DNA of 64,000 nt from Parvularcula sp039822105 (GCA_039822105.1 JBCBMW010000016.1:1-64000), one strand, 5' to 3'; positions 51,159-60,468 are shown, counted from the first letter of the stretch. The notes: generated by a model from the letters alone, not told the origin. Translations and numbers: made by a program.

Positions 51159-51815
51159 CTAGGCTGCGTCCGTGCCTGGGAGGGTCGTGATCGGCGTCGC
51201 TGAAGAGCCGTCATAGATCGAGTTGTCGGTGAGGGTGGTGTTCTCACCCTCAGGATCCGACGTGTGCCGACCTTCGTTGAAAACGCCAGGCTCGACATAC
51301 TCACCACGATCAAGCTTTTGCAGGATGTCGCGGAAGGTCTCTGGCGTCAGGTCCTGGTAGTAGTAGTCGTTGATCTGCACCATCGGCGCGTTGCAGCAGG
51401 CGCCGAGGCACTCGACCTCAAGCCAGGAGAGATTGCCGCTCGCATTGACGGTGTTCTGAGGACCGATGATCTCTTTGCAGACATCGACCAGCTCGTTCGA
51501 GCCGCGGAGCATGCAGGGCGTCGTGCCGCAAAGCTGGACGAAGTACTTACCCACCGGCCTGAGGTTGAACATCGTGTAGAAGGTCGCGACTTCGTAGACG
51601 CGGATATAGGGCATATCGAGCTGCTTTGCGATCAGCTCCATCGCAGCAATGGAGATCCAGCCTTCTTGCTTTTGAGCCTGCCAGAGGAAGGGGATCACCG
51701 CCGAGGCCTGTCGACCTTCGGGGTATTTCTTCATCTGGGCCTCGCACCAGGCGCTGTTCTCATCATTCCAAGCAAAGCTCTCGGGTTGATTGCGCGTTGG
51801 GGTGCGGTCAGCCAT
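51159..51815 (-). CDS. nuoE: NADH-quinone oxidoreductase subunit E
   Basis: The 2Fe-2S subunit of complex I, 218 aa. The thioredoxin-like core has FYTMFNLRPVGKY and the cluster ligands CGTTPC (near 98) and CLGACCNAPM (near 138). A Thr/Asp-rich tail of about 45 residues extends past the usual end, as is common in alphaproteobacteria. A membrane-protein gene lies six bases upstream on the same strand. nuoF is about 2.8 kb further along, past opposite-strand genes. Confidence 0.95.
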   Translation of the reverse strand: MADRTPTRNQPESFAWNDENSAWCEAQMKKYPEGRQASAVIPFLWQAQKQEGWISIAAMELIAKQLDMPYIRVYEVATFYTMFNLRPVGKYFVQLCGTTPCMLRGSNELVDVCKEIIGPQNTVNASGNLSWLEVECLGACCNAPMVQINDYYYQDLTPETFRDILQKLDRGEYVEPGVFNEGRHTSDPEGENTTLTDNSIYDGSSATPITTLPGTDAA

Positions 51816-51821
51816 GGGAAA

Positions 51822-52232
51822 TCACTCTTCTGGGTTCGATCCTGCCGTATCGCCAGCAATGCCCAATTTGTCCAGCCGCTGGCGGCTTTGCGTGATGGTG
51901 CGCCGCAGGGACGCTGCGCGATAGGCGCGCAAGGGCGGACCGATCAGCGGCAGCATGGCGATTCGGTCAGAGCGAAGCACAAAGAAAGCAAAGGCCAGCG
52001 CGGGCAGCCAAGGCGGCGCATCATCGCCTTGGCCTTCGACCCTGAAAGGCAAAATGGCCGTCACCACGACGAGGCCGAACATCAGGCCAAAAAGCCCTGC
52101 GCCGAGCACAGCCACACTTTTGCGCCCGATCAGGTGCTCTGGCTTCAACTGGAAAAAGGCGGTGCCAACGAAGAGCGAAAGGATCACGGCGAGGGCGGCG
52201 GCCTGCACCACAAGAAACTCTTGATCTGTCAT
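51822..52232 (-). CDS. Small membrane protein cotranscribed with nuoE
   Basis: A 136-aa protein with three hydrophobic spans (about 9-27, 38-60 and 75-90) and a basic carboxyl region (LRRTITQSRQRLD). Similar small proteins sit in alphaproteobacterial nuo operons, and a link to complex I is suggested only by the six-base gap to nuoE. The AGGGGG ribosome site is part of a predicted hairpin. Confidence 0.65.
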   Translation of the reverse strand: MTDQEFLVVQAAALAVILSLFVGTAFFQLKPEHLIGRKSVAVLGAGLFGLMFGLVVVTAILPFRVEGQGDDAPPWLPALAFAFFVLRSDRIAMLPLIGPPLRAYRAASLRRTITQSRQRLDKLGIAGDTAGSNPEE

Positions 52233-52237
52233 TTGGC

Positions 52238-52281
52238 CCCCTGACGAACACCGGCACTCTCTTGAGGTGTGGTGTCAGGGG
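52238..52281 (-). promoter_or_regulatory. Leader hairpin that would cover the ribosome site of the 51822-52232 gene
   Basis: CCCCTGAC (52238-52245) pairs with GTCAGGGG (52274-52281), with an inner ACACC/GGTGT stem. On the minus strand the downstream arm GTCAGGGG contains the AGGGG ribosome-binding site, five to six bases before ATG. It could control translation of the nuoE leader gene. Confidence 0.45.
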
Positions 52282-52431
52282 CGCCAGTGAAACTCAAGCG
52301 CGATATGGTAAGATGTATACGGATCGTCTGTTTCGCTTGAGCGCGATTGTCGCCGCCATGTTTTTCCGTTAGAGAATCGCTCTGAGGGTGTAACATCTTA
52401 TGTTCTTTAGCGTTTATGGGGAGAACCATAC

Positions 52432-54528
52432 GTGATTCGATGTGCCCTTTTGTCGGCAGCAGCTGCGTTATCCCTCGCTGCGCCTGCTCAGGCACAGGAC
52501 GACTCACGTCAGATATTTGAGCCGAGCTATTTTGAGCGTTTCGCCCCTCAGACGGCCATCGACATGGTGCGCCGGGTGCCTGGTTTCAGCATACGGGAAC
52601 AGGGCGATGACCGCGGCTTGGGGCAGGGCGGCGTCAACGTCCTGATCAATGGGGAGCGGGTGACGTCTAAGGACACAGACGCCACGGACGTGCTTTCGCG
52701 AACCCCGGTCGGTACGGTGGTGCGGATTGAGATTGCCGATGCCGCGACGCTCGGTGTCACGGGCCTCACAGGACAGGTGGCCAACGTCATCCTCGATCGC
52801 AGCTCGCTGAGCGGCGCGTGGGAGTACCAGCCAGAGTTCCGCGACGGGGCGAGACCGCGTTGGACCAACGGCACATTGTCCGTATCAGGAGAGAGAGGCG
52901 ATCTCAACTACACGATCGGCTTTGACAATCGCAGCTTTCGCGGCGGTGAGCAGGGACCTGAGGACGTCTTCGACGGCAGCGGCAACCTGACCGAAGTGCG
53001 GCAGGAGAAGTTTTCCTCTCGCGGAGAAAACCCGAGCATCACCACATCGATCAACTACCCTATCAGTGAGCGGACGAGCTTGGCCTTCACCGGCTCAGCC
53101 GCGCTTTTTGGCGTTGATCGCTGGGAGTTTTCCGATGTCGCTGATGTCTCATCGCGGGATACGCTGCGGGCAGAAGATGAGTGGAACGCCGAGGGCTCGC
53201 TCGAGCTGAGCCACGATGTTGGCCCGGGCACGCTGAAGGTCATTGCCTATGACCGATTTGAACACAGCCCACTAACGACGCGCGAGCTGTTCGACACATT
53301 CGGTGAGAGCTTCGTGGTCAGCGAGTTCGCGCAAGAAATCAACGAGGGCGAGCTCATCGGCAGAACCGAGTACGCCTTTGCCCAAAAGAATGGCGTCACC
53401 TGGGAGATTGCAGGAGAAGTTGCCTTCAACTTCCTCGATTCCGAGGCAGTCTTCAGTGAGCGGGGCGGGGGCAGCGACGTCTTTGTGGTGTCCCCTGACG
53501 TGCGGGTGGAGGAGCTCCGGGAACAGATTTCTTTGACCCGCGGTTTCACGATGTGGGACAAGCTCGCGGTGCAGGCCTCGGCCGCTGGTGAATGGTCGAT
53601 GATCACGGTGATCAGTGACACGAGCACCCGCGTGCCCGCCAACACCGCGGGTGCCACCGTTGTCTTTGACGAAGGGACGGGCACGGACTCACGAAGCTTC
53701 ACTCGCCCCAAAGGGTTTGTGACCTTCGCCTATCCCGTTTCGGACCGGTTCGACCTGCGTGCGCGGTTTGAGCGCTCTGTGGGGCAGCTCTCTTTCTTTG
53801 ACTTCATCAGCAACGTGAACCTCCAGGAGCAGCGAGCGCAGGCCGGGAACACTGAGCTTGTGCCCGAGCAGTCCTGGGACGGAGAGATCGAGCTTGAGGC
53901 TGCGATCAGTGAAGAAGAGAAGGTGATCTTTCGCGTCTCCGGCCGCTTGATTGAGGACCTCGTTGACCAGGTGCCGTTCGATGTTCTCGACGACAGCGGC
54001 AATGCCGTGGACGTTATTGACGCTGTCGGCAATCTCGATACCGCCACTTTGTGGGAAGTGGGTCTTGAGGGCACGTTGGAGACGGACCGGTGGGGTCTTG
54101 CGGGTGGACGGATCGATTTCAACGGCCTTTACCGCGATACGAATGTCGAAGATCCCACAACGCTTGAAACACGCTCGATCAGCCGCGAGCCGGACTGGGA
54201 GTACAACATCCAGTTCCGCCATGATATTCCGTCCACGCCCTATGCTTATGGCTTCGAGTTTGAGGGCGTTGAGGATGTGGTTGTCTACCGCGTCGACGAG
54301 ATCGCCATCGCCAACATCCCCCAGCCTGAGACGGAGTTCTTTGTTGAGCACAAAGACCTCTACGGCATGATCCTGCGCCTGACGGTCGGGAACCTCTTGA
54401 ACGTCAGCTACGAGCAGGACCGCACCAGGTGGGAGGGGCGGCGCGAGCAGACACCGATTGATTTCATCGAAGATCGGGAGCGTACGGATGGTCGCCGTTT
54501 CACTCTGACGCTCTCCGGCACGTTTTGA
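52432..54528 (+). CDS. TonB-dependent receptor-like outer-membrane protein
   Basis: A 698-aa protein. The signal peptide (1-21) ends at PAQAQD. A plug domain follows (about 40-130: TAIDMVRRVPGFSIREQGDDRG, NVLINGERVTSK, VVRIEIADAATLGVTGLTGQVANVIL) and then a beta barrel to the terminal SGTF, with phenylalanine last. No clear TonB box was found at the amino end. The ligand is unknown. GTG has GGGGAG eight bases upstream. It diverges from the nuoE unit. Confidence 0.85.
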   Translation: MIRCALLSAAAALSLAAPAQAQDDSRQIFEPSYFERFAPQTAIDMVRRVPGFSIREQGDDRGLGQGGVNVLINGERVTSKDTDATDVLSRTPVGTVVRIEIADAATLGVTGLTGQVANVILDRSSLSGAWEYQPEFRDGARPRWTNGTLSVSGERGDLNYTIGFDNRSFRGGEQGPEDVFDGSGNLTEVRQEKFSSRGENPSITTSINYPISERTSLAFTGSAALFGVDRWEFSDVADVSSRDTLRAEDEWNAEGSLELSHDVGPGTLKVIAYDRFEHSPLTTRELFDTFGESFVVSEFAQEINEGELIGRTEYAFAQKNGVTWEIAGEVAFNFLDSEAVFSERGGGSDVFVVSPDVRVEELREQISLTRGFTMWDKLAVQASAAGEWSMITVISDTSTRVPANTAGATVVFDEGTGTDSRSFTRPKGFVTFAYPVSDRFDLRARFERSVGQLSFFDFISNVNLQEQRAQAGNTELVPEQSWDGEIELEAAISEEEKVIFRVSGRLIEDLVDQVPFDVLDDSGNAVDVIDAVGNLDTATLWEVGLEGTLETDRWGLAGGRIDFNGLYRDTNVEDPTTLETRSISREPDWEYNIQFRHDIPSTPYAYGFEFEGVEDVVVYRVDEIAIANIPQPETEFFVEHKDLYGMILRLTVGNLLNVSYEQDRTRWEGRREQTPIDFIEDRERTDGRRFTLTLSGTF

Positions 54529-54558
54529 TCTTGGACGCTCGGTGCTAGGCGCTCGGGC

Positions 54559-55470
54559 ATGACGACCATCATCGACGACAGAACCATGGATGCCGGCGAG
54601 AGCTTTGTGGATCGCGCGCCATCATTTGCGAGGCCCTACCTCCGCTTGATGCGGGCCGACCGGCCCATCGGCGCGTGGCTTTTGTTCTTGCCGTGCCTCT
54701 GGGGCGTGATCGCTGCCAGACCCGACGGCATGGATGGGGGCCGGTTTTGGTGGCTGGTCATCCTCTTCTTCATCGGTTCCTTCGTCATGCGGTCAGCAGG
54801 ATGTGCCTATAATGATCTCATCGACAGGGATCTCGACGCATCGGTGGAGCGAACCAAGAACCGGCCGATCCCGTCCGGTGCGGTCACACCCAAAGAGGCC
54901 TTTGTGCTGGTGGTGGGTTTGAGCCTGATCGGGCTTGCGGTGCTGGTGCAGCTTGGCCTCGCGGCGATCATGATCGGTATCGCTTCGCTGGCGCTGGTCG
55001 CGGGCTATCCGTTCATGAAGCGCATCACCTGGTGGCCGCAGCTTTGGCTCGGTCTGACGTTCAACTGGGGTGTGCTCGTGGGCGCCGCGGCCGTCAGCGA
55101 GACTGTCCCACTGCCGGCTTTGCTCCTCTACGGCGCCGGGATCTTTTGGACCCTCGGCTATGACACGATCTACGCGCTGCAAGACATCGAGGATGACGCT
55201 CTAGCCGGTATCAAGTCGAGTGCGCGCCGGTTGGGCGGTCAGGTGGGACGCGGCGTTGCTGTCTTCTACGGCCTGACGATCGCTCTGTCGGCCGCCGCCA
55301 TGGTGATCGGCGGGGCAGGGGCCTGGCTTGCGCTCCTGCTGGCGCCCGCGGCCCACTTCCTCTGGCAAGTGCGCCAGCTGGACGCCGAAAGCCCCGAACG
55401 TAACCTTCTCCTCTTCAAATCGAATGTCTGGCCTGGAGGCATGATCGCTGCGGCGATGTTGCCGCTCTAG
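54559..55470 (+). CDS. ubiA: 4-hydroxybenzoate polyprenyltransferase
   Basis: The membrane prenyltransferase of ubiquinone synthesis, 303 aa with about eight spans. The first aspartate motif is NDLIDRDLD (near 92-100) followed by RTKNRPIPSGAV, and the second is DIEDDALAGIKSSARRLG (near 215). Starts 30 bases after the receptor gene. Confidence 0.94.
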   Translation: MTTIIDDRTMDAGESFVDRAPSFARPYLRLMRADRPIGAWLLFLPCLWGVIAARPDGMDGGRFWWLVILFFIGSFVMRSAGCAYNDLIDRDLDASVERTKNRPIPSGAVTPKEAFVLVVGLSLIGLAVLVQLGLAAIMIGIASLALVAGYPFMKRITWWPQLWLGLTFNWGVLVGAAAVSETVPLPALLLYGAGIFWTLGYDTIYALQDIEDDALAGIKSSARRLGGQVGRGVAVFYGLTIALSAAAMVIGGAGAWLALLLAPAAHFLWQVRQLDAESPERNLLLFKSNVWPGGMIAAAMLPL

Positions 55471-55495
55471 TGGACCGCGTTGAGAGGTGAACCAC

Positions 55496-56050
55496 ATGGC
55501 CCGTATGACCAAACCAGGATCAGTGACCCGGCGCACAGCGCTTGCCGGTGCTGGCGTGGCGATTGCGCTGCCCGCTTTCGCGAACGCTCCCCGCGCGCCC
55601 ATGAAGGAGAATGACGGCATGACCCCTGTACCTGTACCGCTTGGCGAGAGCGACGTGGATTGGGATGCCATCACCGAAGACGAGTGGCGGGAACGCCTCT
55701 CTGATCCGGCTTTCCGCGTGTTGCGCAAGGAAGGCACGGAGCGTTCGGGTACGTCGCCGCTCAACAACGAAAAACGCGCCGGCGTTTTCATTTGCGCGGG
55801 CTGCTCTTTGCCATTGTTCCGGTCAGAGACGAAGTATGATAGCGGGACCGGCTGGCCGTCCTTCTTTGACTACATCGAAGGCTCGCTCGGGTTCAAAACT
55901 GACTATAAGCTGATTTATCCGCGCAAAGAATACCACTGTATCCGCTGCGGCGGCCACCAGGGCCACGTTTTCCGCGACGGCCCGCAGCCCACCGGCCTGC
56001 GGTATTGCAACAACGGCGTGGCGCTCAACTTCGTACCGGACGAGGCGTAA
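55496..56050 (+). CDS. msrB: Peptide-methionine (R)-S-oxide reductase with export signal
   Basis: A 184-aa MsrB that repairs methionine-R-sulfoxide. A twin-arginine-like leader (VTRRTALAGAGVAIALPAFA, about 8-30) suggests export. The catalytic domain has the zinc cysteines CAGC and CIRCGGHQGHVF, the YDSGTGWPSFF block and the catalytic cysteine of RYCNNGVALNF. ATG at 55496 has GAGAGG eight bases before it. A GTG at 55487 is also in frame. Confidence 0.93.
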   Translation: MARMTKPGSVTRRTALAGAGVAIALPAFANAPRAPMKENDGMTPVPVPLGESDVDWDAITEDEWRERLSDPAFRVLRKEGTERSGTSPLNNEKRAGVFICAGCSLPLFRSETKYDSGTGWPSFFDYIEGSLGFKTDYKLIYPRKEYHCIRCGGHQGHVFRDGPQPTGLRYCNNGVALNFVPDEA

Positions 56051-56051
56051 C

Positions 56052-56708
56052 TTACGGCGTGTTCGGAAAGCTGACAGCGCCGGTCTGGCGGTCAATTACG
56101 ATGGCGTCGCGGAATGTGCCGCCATCGTCAGCCACTTTGATGGCGAAGTCGTCCGATCCTGTCAGCCCAAACTCCGCTTTGCCGGCGAAGGCTGACTGAA
56201 AAACCAGTGATGCGGTTTGGCTGCTCGCCGCTTTGTTGATCACCAGTCGCGCGTCCCCGGTTCCTGGGGTCACGTCGTCGTGGCTGACGAGCACTGCATC
56301 GGACTTCACGGTCAGGCGATTGGTGCTGTCGGGTGAGGCGTTGATGCCTAACGTCGTCCGTTCTCGGAGCTTAGACCACGCAGTGCCGGTGTAGACGCGC
56401 AGGTCGCTTTCGTCAGCAACGTAAGCAACCATCCCGATGATCGGTGCAAAGAACACCCATGCGCCGTCTTGGCGAACCGCGACCGTGTCTTGGTTGATAC
56501 CGGCCCAGGTGGTTCCACTGCTTCCAGCAGGCAGGATATAGCCGTCGCCATCGCCCGCAGCTGCGGGTTCTACTGGCGTCGTGGCGCTTGCAACCGACAG
56601 ATGGACCAGGGCGTCGAGCCGGCGAAGCCCCTCGTTCACGGTGACGTGTTTCTGCGACTGGGCCTCCGCGAGGAAGGGAAGGGACAGGCGGGTGCTTTGG
56701 TCGCTCAT
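56052..56708 (-). CDS. DUF2793 phage-tail/GTA-fibre-like protein
   Basis: About 218 aa. The amino part LSLPFLAEAQSQKHVTVNEGLRRLDALVHLSV is the DUF2793 signature found with gene-transfer-agent and phage tail genes in alphaproteobacteria, followed by a beta-rich WAGINQDTVAVRQDGAWVFFAP segment. No other phage or GTA genes are here, so it is an orphan. ATG at 56708 has GGAGGAG upstream and is preferred over 56738. Confidence 0.82.
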   Translation of the reverse strand: MSDQSTRLSLPFLAEAQSQKHVTVNEGLRRLDALVHLSVASATTPVEPAAAGDGDGYILPAGSSGTTWAGINQDTVAVRQDGAWVFFAPIIGMVAYVADESDLRVYTGTAWSKLRERTTLGINASPDSTNRLTVKSDAVLVSHDDVTPGTGDARLVINKAASSQTASLVFQSAFAGKAEFGLTGSDDFAIKVADDGGTFRDAIVIDRQTGAVSFPNTP

Positions 56709-56768
56709 CGAGGGGCTCCTCCGGCTCAGGAGGATCATGCCCCAGCTCCGGGCCGCGGGGATAAGTTC

Positions 56769-57761
56769 TTACTCGCCCGCAGGTGTCGTTGTGACCGCGG
56801 TGTAGCCAAGGCCGTCAGACCCCTTCGCCGCGGGAAGTTTGCGCAGGATGGTGAAATCAACCGTACTGATCTCCGCCACGGTGGCCGAGCCTGTCGCCGC
56901 AGCCCAGACGACGCCGCCTTCGGGTGAAAAGAGCAGGGTCACAGGAAAACTCAACTCCTGCTCGATCAGATTGGTGGTGCCAACCTGCTGTCGCGTTGCG
57001 CGATCGTAGAACACCACCTGGCTTCTGAAGGGATAGCTGGCCGCGACGAGCGTCCCGTCGGGGCTCACCTCGACCCGGATCGGTGCATCGTCGGTTTCGA
57101 TGGTGTCTAAGACTTCGAAGGTCTCAGCGTCGAACACCATGATCGAGCGTGATCTGTTGTTCCCCACCCAGATTTCTTTGCCATCGGGCGTTACGGAGAT
57201 CGCCTCTGTGCCTTCCCCCGCCGCGACGTCCTGGACTTTGGAAAGCGGGTTAAGATCAATGACGGTGAACGTGCCCGATCCGATGCTGGCGGCGTAGGCG
57301 TAGTTTTGATCAGGAGACAGAGCGACCATATGCGTACCCACTTGATCAGTCTTCACCGTACCGACGATCTTCCTCCTCAGAACGTCGACCACAACCACGT
57401 CTTGGGAGACTTCTGTGGTCACGATGACTTGCGATGTGCCGGGGATCCATTTGAGGCCATGGGGTCCGCGATGATCGCCGAGAGAAATCTCGCCCATGGG
57501 TTCCGCTGTTCGGACGTCAAAAAGATGCAGCGTGTTGCCGATATACTCCTGCTCGACATAGCTGACCACCACCGCCAGCGTTCCATCTGGAGACAGAGCA
57601 ATCTCATGGGGCGCTCGCCCGGTTTCGCGCCGCGCCACCTCTTCGCCCGTTGTCAGGTCAATGAAACTGACACTGTCATCAACCTTGTTGCCAACGACGA
57701 GGGTATCGGCGTGGGCAGCGGATAGGCTGGCCAGGGCGGCGGCAGTTAGGGCGACACGCAT
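56769..57761 (-). CDS. Exported YVTN-type beta-propeller protein
   Basis: A 330-aa protein with a signal peptide (1-18, SAAHA) and about seven 40-45-residue propeller blades containing NKVDDSVSFIDLTTGEEV, ALSPDGTLAVVVSY, VTPDGKEIWVGNNRSRSIMVFD and VSPDGTLVAASYP motifs. Periplasmic surface-layer-like or redox-associated proteins share this fold. The exact role is unknown. Confidence 0.85.
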   Translation of the reverse strand: MRVALTAAALASLSAAHADTLVVGNKVDDSVSFIDLTTGEEVARRETGRAPHEIALSPDGTLAVVVSYVEQEYIGNTLHLFDVRTAEPMGEISLGDHRGPHGLKWIPGTSQVIVTTEVSQDVVVVDVLRRKIVGTVKTDQVGTHMVALSPDQNYAYAASIGSGTFTVIDLNPLSKVQDVAAGEGTEAISVTPDGKEIWVGNNRSRSIMVFDAETFEVLDTIETDDAPIRVEVSPDGTLVAASYPFRSQVVFYDRATRQQVGTTNLIEQELSFPVTLLFSPEGGVVWAAATGSATVAEISTVDFTILRKLPAAKGSDGLGYTAVTTTPAGE

Positions 57762-57859
57762 CGCGATCTCCTCTTGCGCGCCGCTCTTGTTCAGGCCTGG
57801 GGGCGGGGAGTCAAGCGAGCGGCGTTGAGCTCCAGGCCGCGCGGGCTATATCTTGGCTC

Positions 57860-58879
57860 GTGCTGCCGTCCGATCTCCTCCGCCCGACGCCCAAGGGGCT
57901 TTACTGTCCGCCAGGTGACTTTTTCATCGATCCTGTGGCCGCGGTGGACCGTGCGGTGATCACCCATGGGCATGCGGATCATGCGCGGGCAGGGCACGGC
58001 GCGGTGATGGCGACCCCTGAAACCATCGCGATCATGGCCGTGCGGTACGGCGAGAACTTCACCGATAGCCGCGAGCCTTTGGCGCTAGGTGAAGTCAAAG
58101 ACATCAGTGGCGTGACGGTCTGGTTCGCGCCGGCTGGCCATATCCTGGGGTCAGCCCAGGCGGTGGTTGAGTATCAAGGCCTACGGATGGTCGTCACCGG
58201 TGACTACAAGCGCCGACGTGACCCGACATGCATGCCGTTTGAGCCGGTCTCTTGCGATGTCCTGATCTCGGAGGCGACCTTTGCGCTGCCGGTCTTTCGT
58301 CATCCGGACACAGCGGGCGAGGCGCGCAAGCTGATAAGGTCCACGGAGCAGTTTCCGGAACGGGCGCATCTCGTCGGCGCCTATGCCCTGGGCAAGGCGC
58401 AGCGTCTCATCTGTCATCTCCGGGAGGAGGGGTACGATGCACCGATCTTCATTCACGGCGCGATGCAAAAGCTCTGTGATCTTTATGAGGAGCACGGAGT
58501 TGAGTTGGGGCCGCTCGAGCCTGCGACGATTGAGAAGGGCAAAGCCAGCAAGGATCGGTTCGCTGGCCGCATCGTGATTTGTCCGCCCTCGGCCATTGGC
58601 GCAACCTGGGCTCGGCGGTTTCCTGATCCACTCCCCGTCTTTGCCAGCGGTTGGATGCGGGTGCGGCAGCGCGCGAAACAGCGCGGTGTTGAGCTTCCGC
58701 TGATCATCTCTGATCACGCTGACTGGGACGAGCTGACAGAGACCGTACGCGAAGTTGATCCCGCGGAACTTTGGGTGACCCATGGCCGAGACGATGCCTT
58801 TGTGCGGTGGGCTGAGCTTGAAGGGCGTAAGGCGCGTCCTCTCCATCTTGTTGGCTATGAGGAGGAGTCCGAGGCGTGA
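57860..58879 (+). CDS. Ligase-associated DNA exonuclease (metallo-beta-lactamase/beta-CASP)
   Basis: A 339-aa nuclease of the TIGR04122 type. The metal motif ITHGHADHARAGH (near 35) is followed by TGDYKRRRDP (near 115), SEATFALP and SDHADWDELTE (near 285). It starts with GLYCPPGDFFIDP and overlaps the ligase gene by four bases (GTGA). In many bacteria this pair belongs to a four-gene DNA repair cassette. Only two members are here. Confidence 0.9.
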   Translation: MLPSDLLRPTPKGLYCPPGDFFIDPVAAVDRAVITHGHADHARAGHGAVMATPETIAIMAVRYGENFTDSREPLALGEVKDISGVTVWFAPAGHILGSAQAVVEYQGLRMVVTGDYKRRRDPTCMPFEPVSCDVLISEATFALPVFRHPDTAGEARKLIRSTEQFPERAHLVGAYALGKAQRLICHLREEGYDAPIFIHGAMQKLCDLYEEHGVELGPLEPATIEKGKASKDRFAGRIVICPPSAIGATWARRFPDPLPVFASGWMRVRQRAKQRGVELPLIISDHADWDELTETVREVDPAELWVTHGRDDAFVRWAELEGRKARPLHLVGYEEESEA

Positions 58880-60468
58880 ACCGGTTCGCTGAACTCCTCA
58901 CCAGGCTGATCACCACGCCGGCGCGGAACGGAAAAATCCGTCTGCTGGTGGATTACCTTCGCGAGGTCCCCGATCCCGATCGGGGTTGGGCAGTGGCGGC
59001 CATCACGCGGGATCTCGAGATCAAGGCGATCAAGAACGCGGCAATCCGATCGCTGGTCGTCTCGCGGGTTGACGAGGTGCTGTTTGATCTCAGCCGGGAC
59101 TATGTCGGTGATACGGCGGAAGCGGTGTCGCTGATCTGGCCCGAGAAGCGCGGCGCCAATCGGGTGCCGACCTTGTCAGAGGTGGTGACAGAACTGAACG
59201 CCGCGTCGCGAACAGAGGCGCCGCAGATTGTGGAGCGTTGGTTTGATGCTCTTGATGCGGACGGGCGGTGGGCACTTATCAAACTCATCACCGGCGGCCT
59301 GCGCATCGGTGTGGCGGCGCGGCTGGTCAAGCTTGCGCTGGCTGAGTTCGGCGGCAAGGAGCCGCAAGAGATCGAAGAGCTGTGGCACGGCCTCTCGCCG
59401 CCTTACGAAGACCTTTTTGCATGGCTCGAAGGCCGGGCGGACAAGCCTGTCAACGCGATGAAGGCACCCTTTAGGCCGGTGATGCTCAGCCATCCGATCG
59501 AAGACGCGGATAAGGATCGGATCGACCTCTCCGCGATGACGGCGGAGTGGAAGTGGGATGGCATCCGTGTCCAGATCGTTCGCGACGGTGACGAGGCGCG
59601 GCTCTACACGCGGACTGGCGACGACATCTCGGCCACCTTTCCTGACGTGATCGAGGGCTTTCCGGTTGACGCGGCCATCGACGGCGAACTCCTCATTTTC
59701 GATCCTGAGATCCATGACCGGTTCGAGGTGCGGCCCTTCAACGACCTGCAGCAGCGACTGAACCGCAAGACAGTGACAGCGAAGATGATGAGTGGTTCGC
59801 CCGCCTTCATCCGCGCCTATGATGTTCTTTGGGCCGAGGGTGAGGATTTGAGAACCGCGCCTCTCACGGAGAGGCGGAAGCGTCTAGAGGCGCTCATCGG
59901 CAATGGCCTGCCGCGGGTGGATCTCAGTGAACAGATGGAACCCAGCGACTGGGAGACGCTTGAGAGCTACCGCTCGTCTCCGCCTATTGAGGCGATCGAA
60001 GGCGTGATGCTGAAGGCGAAGGACAGCACCTATGTGCCCGGGCGGCCCAAGGGCCCCTGGTGGAAGTGGAAGAAGGATCCGCGCCTTGTCGATGCGGTGC
60101 TGATGTATGCCCAGCGGGGGCGGGGCAAGCGCGCGGGGTTTTACTCCGACTACACCTTTGGCTGCTGGCGGGAGGGGGAGCTCGTACCGGTGGGAAAGGC
60201 CTATCACGGCTTCACCGATGAGGAGCTCAAAAAGATCGACAAGTTCGTCCGTGATCACACGGTCGATCGCTATGGCCCCGTGCGCGCTGTGCGGGCCGAG
60301 CGCGATTTTGGTCTGGTCTTCGAAGTGGCGTTTGAGGGGCTTCAGCGCTCGCCGCGCCACAAATCAGGTGTGGCGATGCGCTTTCCTCGGATCAACCGGC
60401 TTCGCTGGGACAAGCCGGCCAGCGAGGCCGACCAGCTGTCCGTCTTAGAAGCGATGCTCCCGGACTAA
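58876..60468 (+). CDS. ATP-dependent DNA ligase (exonuclease-associated)
   Basis: A 530-aa ligase of the TIGR04120 type: an amino-terminal DNA-binding domain (1-190), adenylation domain with the nucleophile Lys 226 in EWKWDGIRVQ, RTGDDIS and DGELLIF motifs, GVMLKAKDSTYVPGRPKGPWWKWKKDP (near 380) and an OB domain. It joins nicks during repair together with the upstream nuclease. Convergent with cysNC, with a four-base overlap at their ends. Confidence 0.93.
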   Translation: MNRFAELLTRLITTPARNGKIRLLVDYLREVPDPDRGWAVAAITRDLEIKAIKNAAIRSLVVSRVDEVLFDLSRDYVGDTAEAVSLIWPEKRGANRVPTLSEVVTELNAASRTEAPQIVERWFDALDADGRWALIKLITGGLRIGVAARLVKLALAEFGGKEPQEIEELWHGLSPPYEDLFAWLEGRADKPVNAMKAPFRPVMLSHPIEDADKDRIDLSAMTAEWKWDGIRVQIVRDGDEARLYTRTGDDISATFPDVIEGFPVDAAIDGELLIFDPEIHDRFEVRPFNDLQQRLNRKTVTAKMMSGSPAFIRAYDVLWAEGEDLRTAPLTERRKRLEALIGNGLPRVDLSEQMEPSDWETLESYRSSPPIEAIEGVMLKAKDSTYVPGRPKGPWWKWKKDPRLVDAVLMYAQRGRGKRAGFYSDYTFGCWREGELVPVGKAYHGFTDEELKKIDKFVRDHTVDRYGPVRAVRAERDFGLVFEVAFEGLQRSPRHKSGVAMRFPRINRLRWDKPASEADQLSVLEAMLPD

